A stretch of DNA of 34,560 bases from Saprospiraceae bacterium (lineage in GTDB: Bacteria > Bacteroidota > Bacteroidia > Chitinophagales > Saprospiraceae), in assembly GCA_020631455.1 (NCBI GenBank), contig JAHDHF010000007.1:1-34560 (forward strand), read 5' to 3'. The first letter of the stretch is position 1; each line of letters begins with the position of its first letter. The notes under the pieces were generated by a model. The model had not been told where the DNA came from. It saw only the letters and a program-made list of their open reading frames with translations, and did no database searches. Position numbers and translations under genes: made by a program. Positions 16,279 through 25,055 of the stretch are shown here, piece by piece.

Positions 16279-17316
16279 CTATTTCAAACCATAAATGCGC
16301 TCAATAATATCGACCACCTTGAGTCCTTCGAGTGCATTCGTTGTAATCTGTTTTCTCCCTTTCAAGACATTCGCGACATTTTCAAATACATAGCCATGAT
16401 TATTTGCTGAGCCTTTGTATGCACCGTAGTCATTTGCAGGATTGGTAGGAGGCAGCTCAGGCATTTCGTAATTTTCGATATTGCAATGCACGATTTCGTT
16501 CATGTATTGACCACCTACTTTGACGCTTCCTTTGCTACCGATCACAGTCAAGCTGCTTTCGAGATTGCTGCCCCATACAGCAGTTGAGTAATTGAGTGTA
16601 CCGAGACCTCCATTGATAAATTCAAATGATACAATCCCAGTGTCTTCAAATTCGATACTGTGCTCGTGCGTAAAATTCTCGAATCGAGCTTGGATATTAC
16701 TGACATCACCAAACATCCAATACATGATATCTACAAAGTGACTAAACTGAGTAAAGAGAGTTCCTCCGTCTAACGAAAGCTGCCCTTTCCAAGCGTGTTT
16801 TTTACCGCCTTTGAAATAGTAGCGATCATCACGATTCCAAAAGCAATTGATCTGCACAAGATGAATGTCGCCGAGTATTCCTTTTTCGATCGTCTCTTTG
16901 AGCCAAGCGCTTGGTGGCGAGTAGCGATTTTGCATCACGCAGAATACCTTACGAGACATATTGAGCGCCTTGTAGATCACGTTCTCACATTCTGCTTTGG
17001 TGAGCCCCATTGGCTTTTCGCAGACGACGTGATGACCTGCATCAAGTGCTTTGATGCTGTGCTCGGCGTGGTAGCCGTTGGGAGTGCATATACAGACGAC
17101 ATCGATCTCAATCCCTGATGCCAATAAATCATCAATAGATGAAAAAAACGGGACATCTCCGAGTGATTCGATTCCGAGCTTTTCTTTAGGTAAAATATCA
17201 CATACTGCTACAAGTGTACTCTCCTCGTTGCGTTGAGTCATCGTAGCATGACGCTTGCCGATATGTCCGCAGCCTATGACTGCATATTTGATGAGTTCTG
17301 AATTGGATTGAGTCAT
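16279..17316 (-). CDS. Gfo/Idh/MocA oxidoreductase, WlbA-like
   Basis: This 345-residue NAD(P)-dependent oxidoreductase has the N-terminal Rossmann motif VIGCGHIGKRH (about 13-23) and CEKP (about 99-102). The C-terminal half has blocks resembling WlbA, the UDP-N-acetyl-glucosaminuronate 3-oxidase: INCFWNRDDRYY, SLDGGTLFTQFSHFVD and FEDTGIVSFEF. WlbA starts the route to UDP-2,3-diacetamido uronic acids, as in Bordetella and Pseudomonas O-antigens. The substrate is inferred from motif resemblance and could differ. The gene lies between two repeats, with a possible TATCTTCG box 29 nt upstream. Confidence 0.85.
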   Translation of the reverse strand: MTQSNSELIKYAVIGCGHIGKRHATMTQRNEESTLVAVCDILPKEKLGIESLGDVPFFSSIDDLLASGIEIDVVCICTPNGYHAEHSIKALDAGHHVVCEKPMGLTKAECENVIYKALNMSRKVFCVMQNRYSPPSAWLKETIEKGILGDIHLVQINCFWNRDDRYYFKGGKKHAWKGQLSLDGGTLFTQFSHFVDIMYWMFGDVSNIQARFENFTHEHSIEFEDTGIVSFEFINGGLGTLNYSTAVWGSNLESSLTVIGSKGSVKVGGQYMNEIVHCNIENYEMPELPPTNPANDYGAYKGSANNHGYVFENVANVLKGRKQITTNALEGLKVVDIIERIYGLK

Positions 17317-17345
17317 GTGATGCTCGGTTAGTTTTTTTATTGGCG

Positions 17346-17353
17346 CGAAGATA
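17346..17353 (-). promoter_or_regulatory. Possible -7 box (TATCTTCG) of the oxidoreductase gene
   Basis: Minus-strand TATCTTCG differs from TAnnTTTG by one base. It is embedded in TATCTTCGCGCC, nearly identical to TATCTTTGCGCC at the tRNA-Ser promoter (53-42). It lies 29 nt before the ATG at 17316. Confidence 0.36.
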
Positions 17354-17384
17354 CAGGCTCTCGGCTGACTTCATCTTGTGTTTT

Positions 17385-17527
17385 GGCTGAGGGATAGGAG
17401 CAGCACGAGCGGAGCGAGTGGATTTCTATTTGAATAGCTTGGGGCTGCTGCCTCAAGCTATTCAAATGAAAGCTAGGCTACCGTACTGCGTATAGCCCGA
17501 CCACGAGCGAAGTGAGTGGGCAGCCCC
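17385..17527 (-). repeat. Dispersed composite hairpin repeat, family B, copy 2
   Basis: In minus orientation it reads GGGGCTG, an imperfect stem around CCAC/GTGG (17501-17519), TCGGGCTATACGCAGTACGG, CTAGCTTTC, a long hairpin (17423-17471), GAAATCCACTCG and TGCTGCTCCTATCCCTCAGCC. It begins 8 nt after the stop codon of the UDP-glucuronate epimerase gene. Confidence 0.86.
17423..17471. terminator. Hairpin inside the repeat, probable terminator of the epimerase gene
   Basis: The arms TTTCTATTTGAATAGCTTG and CAAGCTATTCAAATGAAA pair over about 18 bp with one bulge, extended by GGG/CC around a short loop. A T-run is weak, so it may protect the 3' end rather than terminate efficiently. It lies about 65 nt downstream of the epimerase stop. 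Confidence 0.5.
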
Positions 17528-17535
17528 AAGTTATT

Positions 17536-18609
17536 CTACGCGTTTTGTATCTCTCCTTGATCGGTGTAGAACGCTTTGTGCCATTTGACAAATTCGTTGA
17601 TGCCGTCTTGCAATGGTGTATTTGGTTTGTAATCAAACTCTTGGATCAGATCAGTCACGTCAGCATCTGTATGATGGACATCACCTGGCTGGATCGGCAT
17701 CATTATTTTTTGTGCGTCTTGGCCGAGGCTTTTCTCGATCGCTTGTATAAAGTCCATCAATTTAATTGGCGTCGAATTGCCGATATTGTAGATGCGATAA
17801 GGCGCTGAGCTCTTACCAATGACTGGATTTTTGTTATCCCATGTTGGGTCTGCGCTTGCTGGTTGATGCAATACATGCAAAATCCCTTTTACGATATCAT
17901 CGATATATGTAAAATCACGGATCATGTCTCCTTGATTAAAGACTTTGATAGCTTCATTTTTTCTGATCGCATTTGCGAATAGAAAGTATGCCATATCGGG
18001 TCTACCCCAAGGGCCATAGACGGTAAAAAAGCGGAGCCCTGTAGTCGGCACTCCAAATAAATGGCTGTAGGTATGTGCCATTAATTCGTTACTCTTTTTT
18101 GTGGCAGCGTAAAGCGAGATTGGATGATCTGTGGAATCTTGGGTCGCAAAGGGCGTCGCTGAATTGAGTCCGTAAACGCTACTGCTACTTGCGTAAACAC
18201 AATGCTGAATTTTATTATATCGACTTGCCTCTAGGATATTGAGAAATCCTTGCACATTACTATTTATATATGTGTGGGGATTTTCGAGGCTATATCGAAC
18301 TCCTGCTTGGGCTGCTAGATTGATGACATGTGTGATGCCTTCGACTTTAAATATTTTATCAATTGCTTTTTTGTCGGCTAAGTCAGTTTTGTAGAATGTG
18401 TAGTTATCGTGAGTCGTACTCTTGGCTGCATGATTGATCATTAATGAATCTACATCTATCCCGGCTTGAGTAAGACGAGCATTCTTGAGCCGTGTATCAT
18501 AGTAGTCATTGATGATATCAAGACCGATCACATCTTTACCTTCATCGACTAGTGCTTTGGCAACATGATAGCCTATAAAGCCGGCTGTGCCTGTAACGAG
18601 AATTTTCAT
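17536..18609 (-). CDS. UDP-glucuronate 4-epimerase-type SDR
   Basis: This 357-residue extended short-chain dehydrogenase interconverts UDP-glucuronate and UDP-galacturonate, or a close analogue. The NAD-binding motif is TGTAGFIG (7-14). The catalytic Tyr-x3-Lys is YAATK (167-171), preceded by SSSSVYG. INDYYDTRLKNARL near residue 33 and VYGPWGRPDMAYFLF are hallmarks of the UDP-glucuronate epimerase branch. No UDP-glucose dehydrogenase is in the window, so UDP-glucuronate must come from elsewhere. A TACCTTCG box ends 9 nt before the ATG. The gene stands apart from the flippase gene by 48 bp and is followed by a repeat with a strong hairpin. Confidence 0.9.
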   Translation of the reverse strand: MKILVTGTAGFIGYHVAKALVDEGKDVIGLDIINDYYDTRLKNARLTQAGIDVDSLMINHAAKSTTHDNYTFYKTDLADKKAIDKIFKVEGITHVINLAAQAGVRYSLENPHTYINSNVQGFLNILEASRYNKIQHCVYASSSSVYGLNSATPFATQDSTDHPISLYAATKKSNELMAHTYSHLFGVPTTGLRFFTVYGPWGRPDMAYFLFANAIRKNEAIKVFNQGDMIRDFTYIDDIVKGILHVLHQPASADPTWDNKNPVIGKSSAPYRIYNIGNSTPIKLMDFIQAIEKSLGQDAQKIMMPIQPGDVHHTDADVTDLIQEFDYKPNTPLQDGINEFVKWHKAFYTDQGEIQNA

Positions 18610-18618
18610 AATCTTATG

Positions 18619-18626
18619 CGAAGGTA
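18619..18626 (-). promoter_or_regulatory. Possible -7 box (TACCTTCG) of the UDP-glucuronate epimerase gene
   Basis: Minus-strand TACCTTCG differs from TAnnTTTG by one base and ends 9 nt before the ATG at 18609. The box sits in the 48-bp gap after the flippase gene, so read-through transcription is the alternative. Confidence 0.32.
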
Positions 18627-18657
18627 CTCACTTGTCTTTAATGCGTTTGTTTGTGTG

Positions 18658-20010
18658 CTACTCTTTATCGGTAGGTGTCAAGAGATGATCTTCGATAGGA
18701 TTATTCGCTTCTTCTTCGATACGATCTTTAAACTGTTGTATCGCAACTCGAACAAACCAAAATATCCAAACTGTAGAGACAATTCTTACAAGAACTTCAG
18801 CAAACGAAAGTGTCAAAAAGCCTACCGTGACATCAGGCCAGAAATACATGGCTACATAAAAGGCTGCTGGTATAAAAATATTTGTCAGTATTCCATAAAA
18901 CATAAACACCCGTTGCTTTTTAGTCAATACTATGATGTAACTCAATGGACTTGTAGCAAGTAATGCCGGGATCAAGGGAGAAAGTAAATATGCAATCTTG
19001 CCTGCAAAGCGCCACTTTTCGCCAAAGAAGAAAGCAAACAATTGTGGCCCAAAAAGCACAAGTACAAGTATCATCGGGATGGATATAAGCAACATCCCAA
19101 GAATCAACATTTTGGCATTTTTTCTTAATGCTTCAGGATTTGTATTGTAGAGTTTACTTGACTTTTTAATGTAGACTTCTCCAACAGCTGAGCCAAGTAA
19201 AATAATAGGCTGCTTAATCAATCGCCGAGCAAATGAAAAACTTCCTAATACTGTGCCTCCAAAGTATCGCTCAATAAGGGTAACGACAAAGTTTTCACGA
19301 AACTGAACAAAGAATGTATTTGGAGATGTGAATAAAAATTGGTCTTTATGCTCAATCGCTAAGGCTTTGATTTCACTAAACTTAGGCCTTGTCCAATTGA
19401 CTTTTTGAAATGCACGCACACACATAATAAAACCACCTAGAAATGTACCTAGAAATGTACCGAATACAAGCCCCTCTTCAATATTTAAAAACCCAAATCC
19501 AATTATAAAAACAGCTACCAAGATGCCCGTTAATATCCGCGAGGTCGCTATTACATTATATAGTTCGATTCGATTAAGAATATACGTACTAATACGTATG
19601 ATTGTCATTGAAACGATATGAGCTAGCAGAAATATAAAAACTGGAACGAAATAAATTGAATCTTCTAAATAATCATACCACAGGCCAAAATGATAGCATA
19701 TAAATAAAATTATGAAAGACACCAAAAATGAAGACACCAAAAAAGATAATGCTAACCATACCATGTTGGTAGCATCCTTATCTTCCTTTAGCGATGGGAT
19801 CAAAATATCATAGCGACCAGAAGAAAAAACAGTAATGGTATTTGTGACTACTACAAATACTAACAAGTGCGCATAATCAAAATCGGTATAGAGTCTTGAC
19901 TTTACTGGTAAGGTTAGAATTCCGAGTGCTTGACCAAAAACAGTCGCAAACATCAAAAACCCAATGTTTTTTAAAAATGTACTTTTTAAAAGTGACTGAA
20001 TGAGTTTCAC
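18658..20010 (-). CDS. Polysaccharide flippase (Wzx-like)
   Basis: This 450-residue MATE-like membrane protein has about 12-14 hydrophobic helices and a charged C-terminal tail (RIEEEANNPIEDHLLTPTDKE). The N-terminus LKNIGFLMFATVFGQALGIL and the following PVKSRLYTDFDYAHL resemble PST-family exporters that flip undecaprenyl-linked repeat units across the inner membrane. With the Wzy-like protein it points to the Wzx/Wzy assembly route. Its start is 1 bp after the stop of the CBS-nucleotidyltransferase gene, so the pair is co-transcribed, probably from 21101-21108. Confidence 0.87.
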   Translation of the reverse strand: MKLIQSLLKSTFLKNIGFLMFATVFGQALGILTLPVKSRLYTDFDYAHLLVFVVVTNTITVFSSGRYDILIPSLKEDKDATNMVWLALSFLVSSFLVSFIILFICYHFGLWYDYLEDSIYFVPVFIFLLAHIVSMTIIRISTYILNRIELYNVIATSRILTGILVAVFIIGFGFLNIEEGLVFGTFLGTFLGGFIMCVRAFQKVNWTRPKFSEIKALAIEHKDQFLFTSPNTFFVQFRENFVVTLIERYFGGTVLGSFSFARRLIKQPIILLGSAVGEVYIKKSSKLYNTNPEALRKNAKMLILGMLLISIPMILVLVLFGPQLFAFFFGEKWRFAGKIAYLLSPLIPALLATSPLSYIIVLTKKQRVFMFYGILTNIFIPAAFYVAMYFWPDVTVGFLTLSFAEVLVRIVSTVWIFWFVRVAIQQFKDRIEEEANNPIEDHLLTPTDKE

Positions 20011-20011
20011 T

Positions 20012-21076
20012 TTACCCGTTTTGGTGCTTCATATATTCATCCCACACTCCTATATCTTTCCAGCTCCCTTCAGATATCGGAAAGACTCCTACACGGCCAT
20101 TCCTATTAGTAATTTTTTCCATCAAATCAGTTATATGGAAGAATTTATTTTCAGGAATTTCTTGCAACAAATGTGGCTCCAAAACATACACTCCCGTATT
20201 TACCTGAAATGTTAATGTAGGTTTTTCATTCAATTTCTTGAGGATCCCATTTTCAGCAGTATCTATGGTACCGTATGGAATTGAATAATTCTTAATTGCA
20301 GCAACAACAGTTAAGTCATTTTGATTAGACTTATGATACTCAAGGATATCTGCATATTCTTGATCGATTTGAATATCACAATTTGAAACAAAGAAAGTTG
20401 TTGAAATTTTATCTTTAAGGAGATGTAAACTACCTGCTGTACCTAGAGGTTTGTCCTCTACATAATATCCTAAATCATAACCTCTATCTTTAATATTATC
20501 AAAATAAAATTTGATAAATTCAGCCTTATAATTTACAGTTGCATAAAATTGAGTTATACCACAATTCACAAATGAATCAATAATGCGCTCCATAATTGGC
20601 TTATCACCTATCGGTACAAGTGGCTTCGGAATAACATTCGTCAAAGGTCTTAAACGAGTTCCAAATCCTCCTGCCATGATAACAACTGGGATTTCACTAG
20701 GAAGAGGTTTTGACACTTGTGTATGATCAATAATGTCTTTCCAAAAAACAACATCCACGACTTGACTATTGTCTACAATTGGCATAAACTCAATACGCTT
20801 AGACATCATAATAGTAGCTATCTCACTACGTGACAAATCACGGCTAACTACTATAACATTATCTCGCACTATAGATTTAACATTAGTAGTATAGTCCTGA
20901 GTTTTTAAAAGATGGCGTTGTATATCGCCTATGCTCAGCATTGAAACATAATTGTCCTCAGAGCCGACAATAAGCAGTTTCGAGTCATTCTTATCCATTA
21001 GCCCCAATGCTTCAAGAACTGATGCTTCTGGGGCAATAAAAATATTCTGTACTATTTTAGTAGTCTTGTCAGTCAT
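20012..21076 (-). CDS. Nucleotidyltransferase with N-terminal CBS pair (PtmE-like)
   Basis: The 354-residue protein joins two CBS repeats (about 5-120, with LLIVGSEDNYVSMLSIGDI and RIEFMPIVDNSQVVDVV) to a sugar-phosphate nucleotidyltransferase. The transferase motif is VVIMAGGFGTRLRPLT (about 131-146), with KPLVPIGDKP next and SNCDIQID further on. This fusion is typical of legionaminic-acid loci, where PtmE makes GDP-glucosamine. The substrate here is not proven. The ATG at 21076 is preferred; the in-frame TTG at 21103 overlaps the promoter box. CBS domains usually bind adenine nucleotides and may regulate the enzyme. It is the first gene of a two-gene unit with the flippase. Confidence 0.87.
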   Translation of the reverse strand: MTDKTTKIVQNIFIAPEASVLEALGLMDKNDSKLLIVGSEDNYVSMLSIGDIQRHLLKTQDYTTNVKSIVRDNVIVVSRDLSRSEIATIMMSKRIEFMPIVDNSQVVDVVFWKDIIDHTQVSKPLPSEIPVVIMAGGFGTRLRPLTNVIPKPLVPIGDKPIMERIIDSFVNCGITQFYATVNYKAEFIKFYFDNIKDRGYDLGYYVEDKPLGTAGSLHLLKDKISTTFFVSNCDIQIDQEYADILEYHKSNQNDLTVVAAIKNYSIPYGTIDTAENGILKKLNEKPTLTFQVNTGVYVLEPHLLQEIPENKFFHITDLMEKITNRNGRVGVFPISEGSWKDIGVWDEYMKHQNG

Positions 21077-21100
21077 ATTGAAACATCTGTATTCAAGACA

Positions 21101-21108
21101 CAAATCTA
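21101..21108 (-). promoter_or_regulatory. -7 box (TAGATTTG) of the CBS-nucleotidyltransferase and flippase genes
   Basis: Minus-strand TAGATTTG is a perfect match, 24 nt before the ATG at 21076. It sits in the only sizeable gap (21077-21181) between the two minus-strand gene groups. It decides the start: the in-frame TTG at 21103 is part of the box. Confidence 0.5.
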
Positions 21109-21181
21109 CTCATCTTTCATGAGTGTTTTGTAATCAATTAAAAACGCTACGCAAACATCTACTAAATTGAATCTAAATAGA

Positions 21182-22441
21182 TCAACAAAGTTCAGTATAA
21201 ATAGACTTCCATTTAGCCACTTGCGATGAAGTCGCAATTTTATCAAGAAGAAAATCCCTTTGTTTAACTCTATCATTTGACTCTATTTCAGAACCATCTC
21301 TCAAAATTTCTAATAGGGCATGATGAATATAATCCTTTTGACTTTTCTCTATGTAGGTTATGGGCAACTCCTCATTATAGAAAATAGAATATGGAAGCCA
21401 TGCTCCAGTAACTAAAAAAGATCCGGCATAAAGCGACTCACACATCCAGGCAGATAATGCATCAGACTTAGGAATATGAATAAGTATGTCTTCTATTAAT
21501 TTTATAGCTGCTAAATCTTCAAGGGGCAAAAATTCTTCAAAAAAGGTAAATGTCACATCAACCTCAAGTAACTTATTCTTTATTTCTTTTAAGTAGTGAG
21601 GTCGAACTCCATATGTCATCGGAAATAACAAGTGACAATTAGATCTTATGCTATTAGGAAGCATCTGAATAGCTTCAATAGAATTTAAATGAAAATCATT
21701 TGGATCTCCAGAGTGACCAATTGTAATTATCGTTTTGTTTTTATCAATATTGTATTTTTTTCTTATGCTATCAAGAAAGCTGACATCATCTAATGAATCA
21801 ATCATTTCAAACCTGCGATCGGGAACTCCAAATAAAACTAGTCGTACTTTATTTTCATATTGCATTCCAAATTTTTGAACAAAAACATCCTTCATTTCTT
21901 CAGAATGCATCGTAATAAGATTAGCTCTATCTACAATTCCTTTCAATGAATCAACCTGACTAGACGTACTTCTTAAAAGGTCCGAACCCCAAAAAGACAA
22001 CACTACCTTTTGATTAGTTTCTTTAAAAACCTTATGGAATGACGGGCTATATAAGGGGGATATGTAATGTATATTAATTATATCATAATTCTCATTGAGA
22101 ACTGACTCAAATTTAGCTTTATAATTAACTACATAAACATATGTAAGTTTTACTGCGTTAACAAAATTAAGCCCACTTTTAAATGAAAAAAAATTATTCA
22201 GCAAATTAAAGAATAATTTCACTGAATAATTCTTCTTGAAGTTTTTGAATGAGGGATCTGCTTTCTCAAAACATACAACTTGATCATAAACGTTTTTGAG
22301 TCGCCCTTCTTGAATTTTCAGAAAAGTAGTTGACTCCTTTTGATCCATTAAATCAAAAGAAATAACGTCCTGCAAATGACTTGCAACAGGTGTAACAAAT
22401 ACCCCTGCATTAGCACCAAGAATTAAGATACGAGGCTTCAT
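21182..22441 (-). CDS. Probable glycosyltransferase (GT-B, family uncertain)
   Basis: This 419-residue protein starts MKPRILILGANAGVFVTPVA. The middle has INIHYISPLYSPSF and LSFWGSDLLR, typical of acceptor halves of GT-B enzymes. The C-terminal part has IITIGHSGDPNDFHLNSIEA, CHLLFPMTYGVRPHYL and a late E-rich block (SAWMCESLYAGSFLVTGAW). The SGDPNDFH and PMTYG pattern recalls 4-acetamido-fucosyltransferases such as WecF, but only loosely. It overlaps the LegC-like aminotransferase gene by 4 nt and is the last gene of the transcript starting near 25925. It is A+T-rich compared with the locus ends. Confidence 0.68.
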   Translation of the reverse strand: MKPRILILGANAGVFVTPVASHLQDVISFDLMDQKESTTFLKIQEGRLKNVYDQVVCFEKADPSFKNFKKNYSVKLFFNLLNNFFSFKSGLNFVNAVKLTYVYVVNYKAKFESVLNENYDIINIHYISPLYSPSFHKVFKETNQKVVLSFWGSDLLRSTSSQVDSLKGIVDRANLITMHSEEMKDVFVQKFGMQYENKVRLVLFGVPDRRFEMIDSLDDVSFLDSIRKKYNIDKNKTIITIGHSGDPNDFHLNSIEAIQMLPNSIRSNCHLLFPMTYGVRPHYLKEIKNKLLEVDVTFTFFEEFLPLEDLAAIKLIEDILIHIPKSDALSAWMCESLYAGSFLVTGAWLPYSIFYNEELPITYIEKSQKDYIHHALLEILRDGSEIESNDRVKQRDFLLDKIATSSQVAKWKSIYTELC

Positions 22442-23586
22442 TTAATCCGAACAGAACTCGGAATATTGACAACACGATCAACCAAAAAACGACTATTTTG
22501 AATTGCTCCACAAGGAGCATTGTTAAACATCTCAAGTTCATTCATGAGTTCCCAAATTGGACGAGTCATAATTGACTCAGAATTTGTTTTCTCCAAAAAT
22601 TGATCTCGGGATGCACGATCTTTTAACTGAACTGCCATAAGCCAATAATTGGAGAGACTTGTTTCTGATTCAGTCAAAAATTCTATTGCACTTAGTTCTG
22701 AAAAGAAATTCTGATATCGTATAGCCAGCTCTCTTTTATTCTCAAGAAATGTGGGCAACATTTCAAGCTGAGCACATGCCATCGCGGCATTTAAATTCGG
22801 CATTCTATAATTATACCCCGTCTCAGTATGATAATACTCCCATTTATGTGGGCGCTTTGCTGTAGTCGTGATGTATTTTGCTCGTTTAGCTAACTCTTCA
22901 TTATCGGTTACGATAGCGCCGCCACCACCACAGGTGACAGTTTTATTGCCATTAAAACTAAATGTTCCTAACAATCCAAAACTACCTGTATGTTGATCTT
23001 TAAAAGAGCTACCTAAAGACTCCGCCGCATCTTCAACAACCGGAATATTCCATTTAGTAGCAATATTGACTATTTCATCAATCCTACATGGAAAACCAAA
23101 TGTATGCATTGGGACAATGCATGAGATTTTATTTCCAGTTTCTTTATTTATACATACCCCTTCTCTTAGTTCAGCTATTTCATTAAGACGAGCTTCTAAC
23201 GCTCTTGGTGACATTCCGAGTGTTTCTAGATCAACATCTACAAAATGCGGTGTAGCATTACAGTAAGTTATTGCATTACAAGTTGCTACGAAAGAAACAG
23301 GTTGAGTAATAACTTCATCACCAGACTGAACACCAGCAAGTATCATAGCGATATGCAAAGCTGAAGTACCATTTACAGTAGCGACAGCATATTTCGTCCC
23401 GGCAATTTCAGCCATCATTTCTTCGAATCGATTGACGTATTCACCGACTGAAGAGACAAATGTCGAATCAATAGCATCCATTACATATTCGCGCTCTTTA
23501 CCAAAAAAACGCGGCTCATGTAAAGGGATGAATGCTTCAGGTGTTTTGAATTGCTCTCGAACGAAAGCATTAAATTCGTTATACAT
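22438..23586 (-). CDS. PLP-dependent sugar aminotransferase, LegC-like (DegT/DnrJ/EryC1)
   Basis: The 382-residue aminotransferase would transfer an amino group to a 4-keto nucleotide sugar. PLP-fold features are NGTSALHIA (about 72-80), VVEDAAESLGS (about 183-193) and the Schiff-base lysine in SFNGNKTVTCGGGGA (Lys215). TGYNYRMPNLNAAMACAQLE is characteristic of the LegC branch, which makes the 4-amino precursor of legionaminic acid. The start MYNEFNAFVREQF at 23586 matches LegC proteins; an in-frame start at 23646 would overrun the upstream gene. It overlaps that gene by 8 nt and the downstream GT by 4 nt. LegI (NeuB-like) and LegF are not in the window, so the end product is uncertain. Confidence 0.9.
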   Translation of the reverse strand: MYNEFNAFVREQFKTPEAFIPLHEPRFFGKEREYVMDAIDSTFVSSVGEYVNRFEEMMAEIAGTKYAVATVNGTSALHIAMILAGVQSGDEVITQPVSFVATCNAITYCNATPHFVDVDLETLGMSPRALEARLNEIAELREGVCINKETGNKISCIVPMHTFGFPCRIDEIVNIATKWNIPVVEDAAESLGSSFKDQHTGSFGLLGTFSFNGNKTVTCGGGGAIVTDNEELAKRAKYITTTAKRPHKWEYYHTETGYNYRMPNLNAAMACAQLEMLPTFLENKRELAIRYQNFFSELSAIEFLTESETSLSNYWLMAVQLKDRASRDQFLEKTNSESIMTRPIWELMNELEMFNNAPCGAIQNSRFLVDRVVNIPSSVRIK

Positions 23587-24556
23587 TTTTATACTTTTGG
23601 CTATCTGGATCATTAAAAAATCCAGCTTGAACGACTTGAATAACATGAGCTATGCCCTCAGGTACTTTGTGAGTAATCTCAAATCCAAGCTCGTCTTTTA
23701 TCTTTTGAAATGAAACTCTATAGTCGCGTGGATCTTCATTCTTCTTAACGTACTTAATTTTTGCATCTGGCAATTGCTTTACGATTTCATCGACAAGCAT
23801 TTGCTTCGTGTAGTTTTCTTCGGTGTCACCTACATTAAACACTTCAAAAGCAATCTTCGACTCATCAGCTTGAAGAACTGCTAAAACTCCTCTTGAAAGA
23901 TCCTTTACATGACAATATGGTCTCCAAAATTGCTCACCAAAAACAACCAGTTCTCTATCCAAAGCGAGTTCTTTGGTAAACTCATTTACAGTTAAATCAA
24001 ATCGAGGACGTTGCGAGAGTCCGTAAACTGTTGAAAAACGAAGACTCGTTGGTTTGCAAGGAGCATCTTTTGGCTGACTCATCAAAAACTGTTCAACTCC
24101 TACCTTTGTTTCTGCATAAAGAGAAACAGGAGCTAATGTTGATGTCTCAGTTACATATTCATTCGGGTCATCCATTTTTCCATAATTGCTACATGTAGAT
24201 GCAAATACAAATCGTTTGACTCCAAGCTCATTTGCAACATTATAGAGTAACTTACTCCCATCGAGGTTTGTAGATCGTGCAACTTCTGGTTCTTGAGCAC
24301 AAGCTGGATCACCAACTATTGACGCCAAGTGAGCAACTGCATGAATACCTTGCATTGCATTACGAACATCAGCTTCTACTCTAACATCTCCCTTGACAAA
24401 TTCAAAGTTTGGATTATTGAATAAATCAACTATTGGCTCTCCACCAAAAGAAAGTTTATCCAAAACTTTAACTTGATATCCTTCATCTAATAAAAGGCGT
24501 GTAAGTACTGAACCTATGTAGCCTGCGCCACCAGTAACAAGAATTTTCTTAATCAT
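23579..24556 (-). CDS. NAD-dependent epimerase/dehydratase (extended SDR)
   Basis: The 325-residue sugar-nucleotide SDR has the NAD motif GGAGYIGS (9-16), ASTCSNYG (about 119-126) and the catalytic YAETK (147-151). HVKDLSRGVLAVL is a usual SDR block. It is not clearly a 4,6-dehydratase because the Asp-Glu pair after the serine is absent; the motif is TCSNYG. It most resembles unassigned nucleotide-sugar epimerases of O-antigen loci. If it supplies the 4-keto sugar for the LegC-like enzyme, it would be the LegB equivalent, but the sequence does not show that. It overlaps both neighbours by 8 nt. Confidence 0.82.
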   Translation of the reverse strand: MIKKILVTGGAGYIGSVLTRLLLDEGYQVKVLDKLSFGGEPIVDLFNNPNFEFVKGDVRVEADVRNAMQGIHAVAHLASIVGDPACAQEPEVARSTNLDGSKLLYNVANELGVKRFVFASTCSNYGKMDDPNEYVTETSTLAPVSLYAETKVGVEQFLMSQPKDAPCKPTSLRFSTVYGLSQRPRFDLTVNEFTKELALDRELVVFGEQFWRPYCHVKDLSRGVLAVLQADESKIAFEVFNVGDTEENYTKQMLVDEIVKQLPDAKIKYVKKNEDPRDYRVSFQKIKDELGFEITHKVPEGIAHVIQVVQAGFFNDPDSQKYKNV

Positions 24557-25055
24557 TTGAAAATCGTTTTTTAAATCGTATAAGTTTAGCAGGCACTCCT
24601 CCTACTATCGCACCTTTAAGTACATCGCGAGTTACTACAGAATTCGCACCAATTATAGCGTGATCTCCTATAGTAACACCTTGCAAAATAAAGACATTAG
24701 AGCCAATCCAAACATGATCTCCTATTTTGATATCTTCCTCTACTCTTCTTTCTCTTTTATTAGGACCTGTTGGATATTCGATATCATGGCTTAGGCCCAT
24801 GATATTAACGTTATGCCCTATTGCGCACCATGAGCCAATATCTACTGAAGAAGTTGGCCCTGAAACAATCCTACCACTATTAATGTAAGAACCCTCACCC
24901 ATTGCAATTGATGAACCTTGAAAAAAAATATTCACTAAATCTCCAAATTTTGCTTTAGGATGTATTGAATACTTCCTTCGGAAATATTGTTCTCTTGAAT
25001 GACAATAGCCTTGCCTCAACTTACGAAAGATGAGCCCAGAAATTTTATTTATCAT
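24549..25055 (-). CDS. Hexapeptide-repeat acyltransferase
   Basis: This 168-residue left-handed beta-helix acyltransferase probably acetylates a sugar from acetyl-CoA. The hexapeptide repeats run from VNIFFQGSSIAMGEGS to GDHAIIGANSVVTRD. The likely catalytic histidine is His90 in IMGLSHDIEYPTG, followed by IGDHVWIGSN and VGGVPAKLIR, a typical ending of the maltose/serine acetyltransferase group. O-acetylation of a sugar or N-acetylation of the LegC product are both possible. It overlaps the SDR gene by 8 nt and the sulfotransferase gene by 11 nt, within one operon. Confidence 0.85.
   Translation of the reverse strand: MINKISGLIFRKLRQGYCHSREQYFRRKYSIHPKAKFGDLVNIFFQGSSIAMGEGSYINSGRIVSGPTSSVDIGSWCAIGHNVNIMGLSHDIEYPTGPNKRERRVEEDIKIGDHVWIGSNVFILQGVTIGDHAIIGANSVVTRDVLKGAIVGGVPAKLIRFKKRFSND

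Noticed and set aside
16189-16410. 73-codon plus-strand ORF over the repeat at 16146-16254
   Set aside because: It starts in the repeat and runs antisense into the oxidoreductase gene, with no recognisable protein features.
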